From positions 874,001 through 938,000 of the forward strand of contig CALZFC010000040.1 in NCBI GenBank assembly GCA_945643635.1: 64,000 nt of DNA, read 5' to 3'. Below are positions 1-11,087 of this stretch, one piece after another. Source of the DNA: Allodiplogaster sudhausi (taxonomy: Eukaryota; Nematoda; Chromadorea; Rhabditida; Diplogasteridae). Both the position numbers and the translations under genes were made by a program. The notes under the pieces are model-generated. The model was not told where the DNA came from. It searched no databases and worked only from the letters and a program-made list of their open reading frames with translations. Position 1 is the stretch's first letter, and each line of letters opens with the position of its first letter.

Positions 1-754
1 CTAGATGTTCTAGAAGGTGTAAGCATGCATTTTTTCTCTCGGTGTGCCTCTTTCTCTTCCCTTTCCAGCTTTTCCGCCTTCGTGGACGCCTCTCTTCTCT
101 GGAGAGTCGCTGGGAGGCAGTGAAGAAGGAGAAAGAGAAGGCGAGGAAGGAAGTCAAGACTCGTCGTGACAAGGAGGGAGCTGCTGAGGCCGCTCATGTC
201 GACTTCAGGACACTCCAGGTTTAGGGAAGCAGAGGGAGATCATTAGAGTGAGGGAGTAAAGAGAGAGAGAGAGGGAGTAAAGAGAGAGAGAGAGAAAGAG
301 AGTAGAGAGTGAGATAATAGACAGAGAGAGGTTCCTCTGCTCTCCCAGATGGCCGCTGACGAAGTGACTGCCTCTGCTCGTGCTGGTCGTCATTCCTTTG
401 CCCTCACTCCGTCTCCGAACTCGTTCTTTCGCGCAGCCGCCAACTTCGATTCTCTCCACAAGGCCCTCAATCGCTATGGCAAGGCTTTCCACCCATATTC
501 TTCAACCATTACGTTTGGGATTAAGTCAGCAGTGGTAATCAAAATCCCAGAAAGAAAGGAAGTCTTAAGTAGCGGAGCTGCCTGCCCTCTCCGAGGATCG
601 CCTCTGTTCGGTCGAGCTCTCCCAGTACGCCAAGACACTCGAAGTGACGCTCCTGGCTCTTCATGCGCTTGTAAGCGAGTCTCTTAAGATTCAAGGATAC
701 AATAGCCAGTCCTTGCCAGGCTTCTTCCTCTTCATCCGCGACTGTCGAGAATGA
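1..754 (+). CDS. 3' part of an unrecognised coiled-coil protein gene (partial)
   Basis: Three plus-strand exons look coding. The first (about 69-221) follows a 'tttccag' acceptor and gives a charged helix with SRWEAVKKEKEKARKEVKTR, a clear coiled-coil pattern, ending at a GT donor. The second starts at 349 after 'ctctcccag' and gives MAADEVTASARAG... and then SLHKALNRYGKAFHPYSS. A third (about 571-754) reads LPALSEDRLCSVELSQYAK and ends IRDCRE before a TGA at 752-754. The second-to-third junction is unsettled: no standard GT donor gives the helical frame, while a GC donor near 478 would; a different frame ends at 687. The gene begins left of the window. The helix-rich, charged character could suit a BAR-like or scaffold protein, but I do not recognise the family. 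The exon calls are fairly safe; the function is unknown. Confidence 0.4.
240..341. repeat. (GA)n-rich tract in an intron
   Basis: Almost pure purine sequence made of GA dinucleotides with GGGAGTAAAG interruptions (one 20-odd bp unit is present twice). It lies between the two first coding exons and is one of many such tracts in the window. Confidence 0.85.
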
Positions 755-1132
755 CACTTCGATTGGCTCCTCTCCCCAGAAGCCTCTTCTCAGCCACTCC
801 AATGATTCCGTCCTTCATAAGGCTGTGAAATGAGAAGGATCTTCGTCTTCCCTCCATCCTCTTCCCTTCAGACAACTTTTTGATAAATATAGATCACCAT
901 TCTGTTAAAAAAAACCTCATTATTTTCTCTCTCATCGCTGTGGATGAGAGCGAATGAGATGAAATGCATTGTACACATGTCTCATGGTCAGATTGAGCGA
1001 GGGACGGTTTCAAAAGGAAATTTCTTTTAATTCAAATTAGGGGGGACATACTACTTTCATAATAGTCCATTCTTCTCATGCTTCTCAAAAGTCAGCTTTA
1101 TTATGAAATGTGCTCATGACTGTCGAGGCTGC
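755..1132. other. Intergenic gap between convergent genes
   Basis: This stretch holds the 3' ends of the coiled-coil gene (plus) and the receptor-like gene (minus). A TGATAAATATAG region near 880 could supply polyadenylation for the plus gene. I see no further coding exon. Confidence 0.4.
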
Positions 1133-3432
1133 TCAGTGCTCGCCACTTCTGGAGGCGAGTAAAAGACGAACAATGATCAAGGGAATGCCGATGAGATTAG
1201 GCACCGCCATCAACTACAACAGAAGAAGTCAGGCATCTCAGAGTGGTAGCTGCATGAAACTGACAAATTGCGCTCTCCATTGAGTGAGGCGCAGACATTG
1301 CATCAGAGTGACATGGGAGGCAGCCTACACAGAAATGAAGAATAGAATCATGAGAGACTAATCTTAGACTGTCATAATAATAGTCAACGTTGGCTCACCA
1401 AGCGAGTCCGTGAAAGGATGTCATGCCTATTTCGGCAGTCTTCTTCCTGGAATTGATAGTCTTATTGCATACATACATATGTACATACATGTATTTATGT
1501 ACATATGCACAAGGCAAACTGCCCTTAGTTTACCAAGCGTTTTTTTTTAAATTTAATAGAGTAACCGTTTTCTCTGAAGCGACGAGTTGTTCACCGTTCT
1601 TCGTCAATAATATGGTTGTTTGATTAATCTAAAACAGACTGAATGATTATTCTTGCTTAAAAGAAGACTAGGAGATTCATGAAGATGATTGCTGAGGACC
1701 TCTTTCTGTACATTCGAAGCGGTTATGAAGAGAGAGGCCATGTAGCCGATTGTGACAATCGTCCAGAGAATCGTCACTAAAATGTACGCATTTTGAGGAA
1801 TACATTATCACAGACTTTAAAAATTGGGAAATATGGCAAAGTATGACGAAGATTACAAAGGTGAAGAAACTTATTGTTGTGAAGCCACTGTGTTGCTCCT
1901 TGTACGAGATGTAGATGGCAGTGGCCACGGCAGAGATCAGCGCCGCCCACGCAGCAGTCGCCACTTCGATGACGCCGTCGACCACGACGGCGGAAGGAGT
2001 CGCTTCCCACCACGACGAAGTGGTTCTCAAAGAACTCTCATCATTTAGTCTAACTCACAATCAACGTTCTCCATTCAAACACTTTGAAGAGCAATAATTA
2101 TAAATCAAGCAAGAATTTACATTACTAATAAAAAACAAATTGGCAAGATGCGATCAAGAGAAATTGCCTCAATTATGAGAGGATCCCCTAATAACTGATT
2201 ATTAGCAGGAGCGGCACGGCCGTCGTAGACAACTCGCTTAGCCGAGCAGATCGCGACGACTGCGGCCACGAGCACTGAGGAGATCATTCCGCTCCGACGA
2301 GTCGCGGTTGGCACCTGCAGTCATTGGAGGGAGCATGCAAAGTGTTGTCAACCTTTCGGGACTAACCTTATTGTTCAGTCTCGAAAATCGTTGTAGGATG
2401 TACAAACCTGTTTGCCGGCCTTCTGAAGTGCACTGAAGAAGTCGGTGAAGAAGAGATTGCGAGTCCACTTGGAGAGCGCGAAGGCTGCTCCCAGAGCGAG
2501 GAATGCGTACGCCATTCGTTCAGCCCATTCGTAAGAGAACGATGGCTTCAATTCAAATTGAAGTCTTACGGAAATATATATTTATTTGTATTTCTATGAA
2601 CATGATAAGAGTGGAGGAGAGAAAGGCAAGAGAGAAAGCTACCAACCCGGTCGTGCTCCTTCATGAGCAACCCCACCGCTCGAATGATCAGGAATATGAT
2701 AGAGCCAATGGCCATAGGAGTCACGAAGAAGGAGAGACAGCGTCTGCGACTCTGAAGAGTTCATCATTCGCATGCCTTTTTACTTGAAAGGATGGCTAAC
2801 ATCTATCCGGAAGAGGGAGTGAGTTTCATCTAGGCCAGTGAGAGTGAAGAGAGTGGTGAGTGGCACTCCGAGCAGTTGCCGCCGTGCTTCTCAGTCCCGC
2901 ACGCGCTCATTATCTTTCTTAACTCATACAATAATTTTTTTTCAATTTTTAAATGATTTATTCATCTTTCTCACTGCGATATTTTATAGGCGAGAAATCT
3001 GTCAGTTTCAAACGAATAAGAACCAGTATGCGCAATCGAAATGCTCCCGCAATGACCTCATGAGATGAGGAAGAAAAACAAATAAAAATGAAAATTTTCG
3101 TTGTGTATTGAAGTATGACCTTGAGTGGCTCGCTTTCTTCGTTGGCTGTGAGCGTGGGCAGAGATGACGTCACTGGCACTGCGATATACTCAGAACTCCC
3201 CTTAATATTATTGAGAATTAAGAATTCTTTTATTAGTTATGATAATATAACAAAATTCCTATTTGGTAGAATTTACAGTACCATCGCCGCGTGGATTCAG
3301 ATGCCGCGGAGAAGCTGTCGATGCTGAAGACTGACTCTTCTGACTACACTTTGAAGTAGAGAAGAATAACGAAGGTTCAGGCAAACACAAATCACACTTT
3401 GCGCAGGTGATCTCGAGCAGTGCTGATCTTCC
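1133..3432 (-). CDS. Multi-pass membrane protein, gustatory-receptor-like
   Basis: Minus-strand exons can be chained with matching phases. A cytoplasmic Ser-rich N-terminus (3295-3340, 3115-3165) is followed by a charged exon near 2830-2890. Then come hydrophobic segments: FFVTPMAIGSIIFLIIRAVG (2650-2720), MAYAFLALGAAFALSKW (2460-2520), MISSVLVAAVVAICS (2255-2310), VATAAWAALISAVATAIYI (1900-1960), and ILWTIVTIGYMASLFI followed by ASNVQKEVLSNHLHE (1685-1770). The last exons give LMAVPNLIGIPLIIVRLLL and stop TGA at 1133-1135. Seven hydrophobic spans, an internal cytoplasmic loop and the late 'LW...V..EV...L' segment recall insect/nematode gustatory receptors (7tm_7). The canonical TYhhhhhQF end is not present, so the family call is inference. 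The start at 3432 (MEDQHCSRS...) is a guess. An orphan 7TM receptor of another class remains possible. Confidence 0.5.
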
Positions 3433-3835
3433 ATTTCTTTCTCTCTGTCTATTCTTTTATTCACTTTCCCCTATTTCTCTCTTTCTCTTACTCTCTTCTC
3501 ATTCCTCACAGTCAGATTGTCTCTTTTCTTTCTTGTGATTTCTCACCTCTGACGGATCTTCCTTCGAGGTTCCACGGCATCAAGAGATCTCTTTCCTCTT
3601 TATCACACTTCCCCTACCTTTTCGCACAATTTCTTCTCTCTATAATCAATGTCTTGCTTCTTACGCAACAAGCGGCACGAACTAGACTAACTCTTCTGTT
3701 TCTTTTTGTGCCCGAACACAATGAAGGAAGCATATATAGAATGCAAAAGAGACTGCCTAACTAATCCAACTCTGCGCGAAGGTACACCAGAAGAAATTTT
3801 TTTAGAGATTGCTGCATAGAGATTAAAATGGAAAC

Positions 3836-4290
3836 GCTAACGTGTGGGCAGAGGTGCACGCGGGCCCAAATTTTTTGGGCCGGCCCGGCCCTTCGGGCCC
3901 AAAATCTCGGCCCGGCCCGGCCCGCCGTTTTAGGGCCCTGGAATTTTGGGCCCGGGCCGGCCCGCTCCGGCCCGCTCCGGCCCGATTTTCAAATACGTCT
4001 AATTTCAATGTCTAATTCGTAATTTTCTTAGCGAAAATTTTTTTCTTTTAACTTGCCGTTCACAAGGCTTCTCATTTACTTCATTCTGAAGAGGAATACA
4101 ACCCCCGAGCTACAATATTATGTATGAGCAATATGAATTCGCTCTGTCATAAGCATGTTCGTTTGCAAATTTTTGAAAATCGGGCTCATTCGGGCTCAGG
4201 GCCGGGCCCAAGGTTGGGCCCGGCCCGGCCCGGCCCTAAAAGGAGGGCCCTAGCCGGCCCGGGCCGCGTGCAGCTCTGCGTGTGGGTTAA
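3836..4290. repeat. GC-rich foldback (inverted-repeat) element
   Basis: Two GGGCCCGGCC-rich arms (about 3836-3995 and 4167-4290) are imperfect reverse complements. Arm 1 begins with CTAACGTGTGGGCAGAGGTG and ends with GCCCGATTTTCAAA. Arm 2 read on the other strand begins with TTAACCCACACGCAGAGCTG and ends with GCCCGATTTTCAAA. The 170 bp between the arms is AT-rich and has no long frame. The form suits a non-autonomous foldback/MITE. About 36 bp from CAGAGGTGCACGCGGGCCC to GGGCCGGC reappear exactly in the palindrome at 62816-62886. Confidence 0.8.
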
Positions 4291-6339
4291 CTCACAAGGT
4301 GAAAGGGAGCGAGATAATGATGATCAACGATGAAGTGGGAGAGAGCGAAGAGAAAAGAGAGTGAGAAGAGAAAGAGAAAGATCAGAGAAGAGAGAATGAG
4401 AAGAGAGAACAGAGAGAGAGAGAGAGAGGCGAGTAGAAAATACTGGGATAGGAAGACAGAATAGCAGAGGAGAAGAGCAGAGAAGCAAAGCTCGTCGGAT
4501 TGGATTAAAACAGAGGGATGCCGTTAGAGCACGAGCACATTGAATTTGATTAATATTGTGCAACTCTGGCAGATATATGTAGGTATGTATGTATATATTT
4601 ATGTACATACATATATAGATACATATGAAACGAAGATATTCGCAGATGAACCTTAGGTTCTGAGTACGAGAGTTGGAGGAAATGTTGGGAAACAAAGGCA
4701 AGCATCGTGAGATCGTCTCAGATGTATTGGAACAGAAATGTTCACATGAAAGGTTACACTCGTAATGCCTCTAAATTATCATCATTGACGAATCAACCAC
4801 GTTTATTTGTTAGAAATTTTCCAATGACTCTAACAATAAGCTAGAATTTCCAACAATAAAAGAATGGAGTTTTCATCAAAATTCAGAGTCGGTAAGATGA
4901 AGAACAAAGTGACATGGGCTTCAAGTGGCTGAGAAACATGTGCAGAGTGAAAGGGGAAGCGAAAGAGGCAGAGAGAAAGAGGGAGAGAGAGGAAGAGGGA
5001 GAGAGGAGGAGAGAGAGAGGGAAAAGCACACAAAGAAGGGTGAGCTAGAGAGCGGAAAAGAATGAATTCAAAATCGTTTACCGAGAGCATGAAGAGCGAG
5101 AGAGTCAGACATGCAAAGTAACTTCTAGAGATAGTTCGAGATCTCCTTACCTAGCGGAGTCTTGGAGGGGCTCCAATGGGCTCTAATGTGTGCGCAGTAA
5201 ACACGGGCAACAACTGAATCGAGGATAAGGGAGCAAATGGAAAGCGCAGCAGAATTTGTAGTGTGTGATTAACAGATGCATGAAGAGTTCCAATCTTCGG
5301 AATGCCGTGGATAAAGGCCATGTAATAGGAGTGGGAATTTGGAATATACTTTCGCAGATATACAGAAAAATCCAGTATTTACAATAATGGAATTTCGGGC
5401 AATGTCTGCTAAGCTTTGACATGACACTGATGAAGGTAGATGATGGAAGAAGCAGTTGCTAACTAACTGTTATCAGTAACAATGACATCCAAGTAAGGCG
5501 CACTCTTTTATCCGCTTCTTCGTGTGATTTCTAACTGACTCTGCTTCGTTTCGCGGCGTGCAGAAAGTGTGCGGGGAGGAAAGTGTGTCTATCATATCAG
5601 CGTAGATTACTCATCGCCTGCTTTTAATAGATTACTCATGGTCTGCTTCTAACTTCTTTGCATTGCAAGCTGAACATATGAAGATATTGAATATAAAGTC
5701 ATGAGAGCTGGGTGAAAATCACATTTGAGAGTAGTACTTGATAGAAAGCTTATTCTTCCCTTATTAAATCAAGGGGCCGTAAATATGTGTAAGTAAGACC
5801 TTTGTGACAAATCCCTTTGAGTTTCATAGTTTCAAACTTGCCCTTAAAGCTGAAAGTTTTTCAACAGATAAAGGAAATGATGATTGTAGATAAACAGTGA
5901 ATGAAAGAGCCACTCCCTGTCTCGTGCGATGGAAGTTCCACCCACACACGGGGACTGCACATCAATCACTCATGATTTGTTAGCAAGCATACCATCGGTG
6001 TTAAACAATCTAAGATCTTTTCAATAGAAAACGTCTACCATGTAATTTTTTGTCCTTCCTATACTTCCTAACACTTTGCAGTTTTCCTCTTCTTGTTGAC
6101 GTCAATTGCTTTTTTTAATTTCTGGACCAGGAATGGCTGGCCTCTACAACGAAAGTAATACATTTTCAACATTTCTATATGCGTCCTTGTGTCGTCACAT
6201 CCATAAAAGATGTAGATAAACAATTAAACAATTAAACAATATGAAACTTTCTCGTGTATGCCCAACACTTGGTGTTTCTCGTCTTTTTTTTCTTTCATTG
6301 CAATCCCTCTGATTGTAATCGCCTCTGCACAAAATATTC

Positions 6340-6517
6340 ATTCACTCCTCCCTCTCTCTCGCCCTCACTCCTTCTCTCTCGCCCTCACTCCTTTTCTCTC
6401 GCCCCTACTCCCTCTATCTCGCCCTCACTCCCTCTCTCACCCTCTCTCGTCCTCACTCCCTCTCTCTCTCACTCTCTCTCTCTCTGGCCCTCACTCCTTC
6501 TCTCTCGCCCTCTCTCT

Positions 6518-6556
<39 letters not shown>

Positions 6557-6870
6557 ACTCCTTTTCTCTCGCCCTCTCTCCCTCGTTCTCACTATCTCTC
6601 TCGTTCGCCCTCACTCCCTCCTCTCGCCCACAATCGTTCGGTCTCTCCCTCGCTCTCACTCTTTCTCTCTCGCCACCACACAATCTCCCACTCTCTCTCT
6701 CTCGTTCTCACTCCCTCTCTCTCTCTCTCTCTTTCTCTCGCCCTCACTTCTTCTCTCTCGCCCTCTCTCTCTCTCTCCCTCACCCCCTCTCTCTCTCGCC
6801 CTCAGTCCTTCTCTCTTGCAGTCTCTCCCTCTCTCTTCCTCTCCCTCTATCTCCCTCTCTTCCCTTACTT
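6340..6870. repeat. CT-based minisatellite, unit about 18-20 bp
   Basis: The unit TCTCTCGCCCTCACTCCT recurs more than ten times with drift and with blocks of pure CT. Four frames stay open only because of the biased composition, so they are not genes. Confidence 0.9.
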
Positions 6871-7079
6871 GGCGATTGGCAACTCGCCAAATGGGAAAAA
6901 AAAACTCCAACGAGTTGCTCACTCATCGCCTTCGAAGACGACCGGCGAGGCAACTGATTGGATTCACTCTCACAACAGTGCCAAGGAGCAGTAGAAAAAC
7001 AGAGCGAGAGACAGTGTGAGGGAGGTGAGTTAAGGAGCAAGCGGAAGAAGAGAGGTAGACATTAAGGGGAAGAGAATTT

Positions 7080-7128
<49 letters not shown>

Positions 7129-7600
7129 GATAAGTTATTTGGTGCTTTTTTTGTTAGAAGAAGGCAACTTTGAAGCACTTCATTCAAGGAGGCTCAGCGA
7201 TTGCCGAAAGCCGTAGTTCAAGCTGCCAGCTGAACGGGAAATTAAGAGGAGAAAGCGATAAATCTAAATATGTCATAGAGGAGGGTGATTGGACTACTGA
7301 GAGTGGGAAAACATAAAACTGAATTTCGCTTAAGTGGGAAAAGCATTGCAGAACAACACTCGCATCATGCGAATCTGACAGAGTTCTTCACCTTAATCAC
7401 CGCACCTCAATTTATTCCTCTCATTGTCAGCAAATCATTTGATTAACTTTCAAATTTGTTTATCAAAATTATTCAATTCCCCCAAGAGTGTTGAGAATTG
7501 CGGTAATTACAATCAGATAATTATTTTGTGAAACAACAGTTCGCGATTAAGCGCACAACTAAGGGGGGCTCATTTGCTGAGGGTTCTTTCCCTTACCTGA

Positions 7601-8770
7601 ATGGTCTACTCTTCAGGTGAGAGAGCTCTCATCTTCCCTCTTTCGCTGTCCAAATCCTTCCTTGTTAATCTGGGTCGTGAACCGATTGTAACTCTGAATG
7701 CTCCCTCTGAGTGAGTCACGCTCAGTTCCCTTTCAGCAGCCCTCACAGAAGAAGGTAGTGGTTGGACAAACGCGATGCATACATACATACATATGTATGT
7801 AAGTACATAAATAAAAGATGAACATGCACTGCTCTCGATTTTTAGCAGAATCGAAAGGAATCGTATTATAATCAAATTGTTGGACACGAAAAGCTGTGAA
7901 GTGGAAAGGGAATGGACGTCCCGAGAACGATGGAGGGACGAATTCTGTCCACTAGTTGGATGCGAATCGTAGTCTTGAACCCCGATGCCTTTCATCTTGC
8001 CATCAAACACCGGACCCAGTCCCTAATTGTGGAATAAACTTTGAAACTTTGAAACTTTTGTTCGGTTCCACGATACTTCCATTCTGGGTGATGTTTTGTG
8101 TGCAGGCTGCAATAGTTCTTGACAAACCAGGTTACCAAGACCTTGTAAGGAATACTCAAGTAATGCATGGAAGGTGAGTGAGTCATCAGCAAATGCTTCG
8201 ATGCACTCGATAAGAAGCGTCGTTAATGGCATCGACACCATCTTGCCGTTTTGCATATGTTTGTCGCTCTCTTTCTTATTCTTTCTCTCTCTTACAATTT
8301 CTCACTCTCCTTCTCACTCCTCTAGTTCTCTCGCACTCTCTCTTTCTCAAACTCTCAATCACTCTCCCTCACTCTCTCTCTCTCATACTCCATGTCTCGC
8401 TCTCTCGCTGTCTCAAACTCTCTCTCTCTCTCGCTCTCTCTCTCTCTCGCTCTCTCTCACTCTCTCTCTCTCTCTCGTAGTCGTCTGACTCTATATACTT
8501 TTCACGTTCTTGTCACCATAGCATCTTTTAATTATCCTCACTGCCAACCACGTATTCGGTCCATTATGAAAAATGAGTAGTGCATGTATTCATCTTTCTG
8601 GTCTGCGACACAAATTTACTCCAATATTACAGTTCTCTACAAGCATTTCCTACCCTTCTTTTTCCTCAATTACCTCTCTCCCTCTGTCTCTCTCTCTCTC
8701 TATCTCTTGTTCTGTCTCTCTTCATCTCTTCCCTGCCCTCTCCAGCTGCATCCACTCCTCAGGGGCATAA
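7601..8770 (+). CDS. Small orphan protein, four exons (103 aa)
   Basis: Exons 7601-7710, 7846-7954, 8106-8173 and 8746-8770 join with agreeing phases. The start MVYSSGERALIFPLSLSKSF is followed by a basic/acidic middle (RIERNRIIIKLLDTKSCEVE, then EWTSRERWRDEFCPL), AAIVLDKPGYQDLVRNTQV, and a tail ending SCIHSSGA. Donors are GTGAGT (exons 1 and 3) and GTTGGA (exon 2); acceptors are TTTTTAG, TGTGCAG and TCTCCAG. The last intron contains a (CT)n tract. There is no signal peptide, membrane span or known domain that I can see. A weaker alternative is a minus-strand exon at about 8138-8245 (MVSMPLTTLLIECIEAFADD), which has a poorer acceptor. I do not recognise the protein. Confidence 0.4.
8280..8475. 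repeat. (CT)n tract with CTCAAACTCT interruptions
   Basis: Pyrimidine-rich simple sequence inside the last intron of the proposed orphan gene. The unit CTCGCTCTCTCTCAAACTCT recurs. Confidence 0.85.
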
Positions 8771-8822
8771 GAGAGGAAGCATGATTAGCAGACCACTCAA
8801 GGAAGTCCAAGGACGATTGGCT

Positions 8823-8829
8823 TATAAAA
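8823..8829 (+). promoter_or_regulatory. TATA box (TATAAAA)
   Basis: GGCTTATAAAAGCACC is a strong TATA motif, with an ATG 28 bp further on that opens only a 14-codon frame. It lies about 610 bp upstream of the Gly/Tyr-rich secreted protein's start, so it could drive that gene through a spliced 5' leader. This is inference from the motif alone. Confidence 0.35.
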
Positions 8830-9059
8830 GCACCTCCCCCTCTTCATGCTCCGCTGCCATGGCCATCTTCTGCTTCTTTGCTGTCCATGTTGGGGATGAG
8901 TAATAAGAGGAGTCGCGCAGTAGCTGGGCGAGTTGAAAAACTGAGTGTCGGTTGCAATGAAGGAGGAGAGGGAAGAGTGCGGAGATGGAGGAAGGGGAAG
9001 GAAAAGAATTTGTGGTGTGCATCACTGCTCACCTCGACCACCACCTATTCCACCATCTC

Positions 9060-9132
9060 GGCTCTCTCTTTCTCTCCTTCTCCCTCTCTCCTCCCTTCTC
9101 TCTCTCTCTCTCTTTCTCTCTTTCTTTCAATC
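9060..9132. repeat. (CT)n tract
   Basis: CTCTCTTTCTCTCCTTCTCCC-type pyrimidine run between the TATA box and the secreted-protein gene, within the presumed 5' leader intron. Confidence 0.8.
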
Positions 9133-9411
9133 TCCCCTCCCACCTCCCTCAAATTGCCTCCACAAAACTGGCGATGGTCCCCTCAAAACTGCGGTGCTCA
9201 GCCATTCCGTCTCAGATCGCCGACGGAAGGCAGACCAACCCGTCCCTCCTGCTCGCTGGGGAACACATTTGTTTTCATCAGAATCTCTCCTCCCTATGCT
9301 GTCATCTTATATTCCCTCGGAATACTGCTAATTATCTACTCACTTACTTTTACTGAGTGTAAAGATCTTCCAGATTCATACGTGAACGTAAATTAAATAT
9401 ATATGTACTTG

Positions 9412-9414
9412 CAG
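9412..9414 (+). other. Splice acceptor 24 bp upstream of a start codon (possible trans-splice site)
   Basis: The sequence ATATATGTACTTGCAG directly precedes ATTTTCCTCGTTGACC and an ATG at 9439. An acceptor this close to the start suits spliced-leader addition. An ordinary 5' UTR intron beginning near the TATA box at 8823 is equally possible. Confidence 0.35.
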
Positions 9415-9438
9415 ATTTTCCTCGTTGACCTAAGCAAG

Positions 9439-9920
9439 ATGCATATCATCGGTTAGTTCTCTTTCACTCTGCTTTATTTTGGTAGAAAGACTCGGTAGCC
9501 TGCTGTAAAGGACAAACTGGCCGCTAATCAGGAATCCTTGCAGTAGCCGTGTCTGTCATCGTTGTCTCGCTAGTGCTGAGAGTGTCCGGAGAGGGAGGGG
9601 GGATGGCGGAGCTGAAGGCCATCACGGGAGACGCACCATATCTCGGCAATGGCAACGCTCCCGCATTCGTGCCGCAGCCACAAGGTACAGTAAGCATGAC
9701 TGCTCTCGATATCCCTTGACCCCCTCCTTGCTCAGGTTTCTGGGGCCGTCCCAGCTACAACTCGGGCTTCTACGGCGGCGGCGACCCGTTCTATGGCAAT
9801 GGCGTCGGCTCCTTCGGCCGCTACGGGGGCCGCTACGGAGGTTCTCCTTACGGCGGTTCTCCGTACGGCGCCAGTCGTTTCTCCTCCGTCTCCGGTTCAC
9901 CGTTCGGTCTGTACGTGTAA
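9439..9920 (+). CDS. Secreted Gly/Tyr-rich protein
   Basis: Exons 9439-9451, 9544-9684 and 9736-9920 join in frame (113 codons including stop). The N-terminus MHIIVAVSVIVVSLVLRVSG is a clear signal peptide. The mature part has a short acidic stretch (GDAPYLGNGNAPAFVPQPQ), then aromatic-glycine sequence (SGFYGGGDPFYGNGVGSF and SPYGGSPYGASRF), and ends SPFGLYV. Such Gly/Tyr/Phe composition is typical of cuticle, eggshell or antimicrobial glycine-rich peptides; which of these applies cannot be decided here. The stop overlaps a GTACGT donor-like motif at 9911, but neither splice there gives an open frame into the next exon, so the stop is taken as real. Confidence 0.65.
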
Positions 9921-10640
9921 CACTCTCCGCTGCTTTCTCTAACATCACTTTTTCGGCTGCAATTACTAATATTTTCTACTGATTTCTTTTATGGGCAGAA
10001 ACTGCACAACAAAATATTCATACATACATACTATGTACATATTTGTACATACCTATGTATGTAAATAAATACCTGCGCCACGGATGGATTCGTTTGAGAA
10101 TCTTGTAGAGTGCCATTCCCTTACTCCTCCAATTTTGAGTCTTAAAAAGTCTTACTGCGGTCTTTTCGTAGTAATAAAAAGTGTAATTGTGTAAGCATAG
10201 TGTGTGTTTACCGTCCGTATGTTCTATTGCGTTCAGTAATTTTTCTTTGCACAAGACCTGAGGTTGGCTGAGAAGATTCCTTTAACAACAAGATGGAAAT
10301 GTCCATTCAAGTCCAGCCGTATGAGTTTCTCTCAATCCTTTTTCTTCTGTGTCATATGTCCTCTCCTCTTTAACTCTTGTGCTCTCCTTCCTCCTCCGAC
10401 GTTCCTTTCAACTAGCTTTCCACGCATCATTCGTCTCTTCTCATGACTCGTTCTTTCCTCCACCGGCCATTCCAATACTCACAATGACTGAAATCTGGCG
10501 GCTAACCGATAATCTCTTGCGATTATTTTCTACTAAAGTCGAAACGAAGGAAGAAAAACTGCTGCGAATTTTTTCAACACTAAGAATGAACTTTAGTTTC
10601 TGTTTCTATCCATCCAATCTTTTCGAGGGTGTCATTTCAG

Positions 10641-11087
10641 GGGCGATTGGATCTCGGCCCGATGAGTTCCCTTCCATGATGTCGAGTACGTTTGGCCCCT
10701 TCCTGGACATGCTGCTGGGCGGTGGTGGAGGCGCTCGGCCTGTTCAGCAATTTTCTAGTTTGTAAAACATGGAAATTCTCATTCTGTTCGGTGCTCATAC
10801 TCCAGATTTACCATCATTTCAAATCCACTGAACATAGAACTTAAACTGAAAGGATAGCGGTAATACCGCACTGAAACGAGTTTGGCTTCTGAAAGAAGGA
10901 GGGTGGGTTGCCTTCAGGTGGTAGTCGCCTGGCCGCCCCTGGCCCTCCCGGTCTCTTCTCGCCCTCTGCCTCCTCCTCTCCCGTCTCCTCCTTCTCCTCT
11001 CCCTCTGCTTCTTCTTCTTCTTCTTCATCTCTTAGTGCTGCCACCGGCGGATTTTACAAGGGTCGAGGCAACGACTTTATCAACTAA
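10641..11087 (+). CDS. Gly- and Ser-rich 3' exons of a second small gene (5' end unresolved)
   Basis: Exon 10641-10761 after TTTCAG reads AIGSRPDEFPSMMSSTFGPF and then a GGGGG run. It joins in phase 2 to exon 10925-11087, which reads RLAAPGPPGLFSPSAS, a run of eight serines, and ATGGFYKGRGNDFIN before TAA at 11085. The Gly- and Ser-rich composition resembles the secreted neighbour 720 bp upstream, suggesting related genes. I could not fix the first exon: a candidate ATG at about 10485 stays open into this exon, while ATGATG at 10678 is inside it. A direct splice from the upstream gene is excluded by phase. Confidence 0.4.

Larger units (their letters stand above)
3433..7600. other. Long intergenic, repeat-rich stretch
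   Basis: It holds a foldback element (3836-4290), (GA)n/(CT)n tracts at 4340-4440, 4950-5030 and 7085-7132, a CT-based minisatellite (6340-6870), and an AT-rich ACATACATATG-type patch at 4575-4630. The open frames here are low-complexity Ser/Leu or Arg/Glu translations of the tracts. I see no convincing exon. Confidence 0.5.

Noticed and set aside
3823..4333. Frames with GPARP/PGPAR repeats on both strands
   Set aside because: They are produced by the GGGCC modules of the foldback element and are not protein-coding.
6254..7040. Long open frames (up to about 250 codons) on both strands, rich in Ser/Leu/Pro or Arg/Glu
   Set aside because: They are translations of a CT/GA minisatellite; the same bias keeps several frames open on both strands and there is no domain or splice support.
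9911..10641. Splice from the Gly/Tyr-rich gene (GTACGT at 9911 or GTGTAA at 9915) into the exon at 10641
   Set aside because: Both donors give a frame that meets a stop within 15 codons; the second pair of exons needs phase 1.
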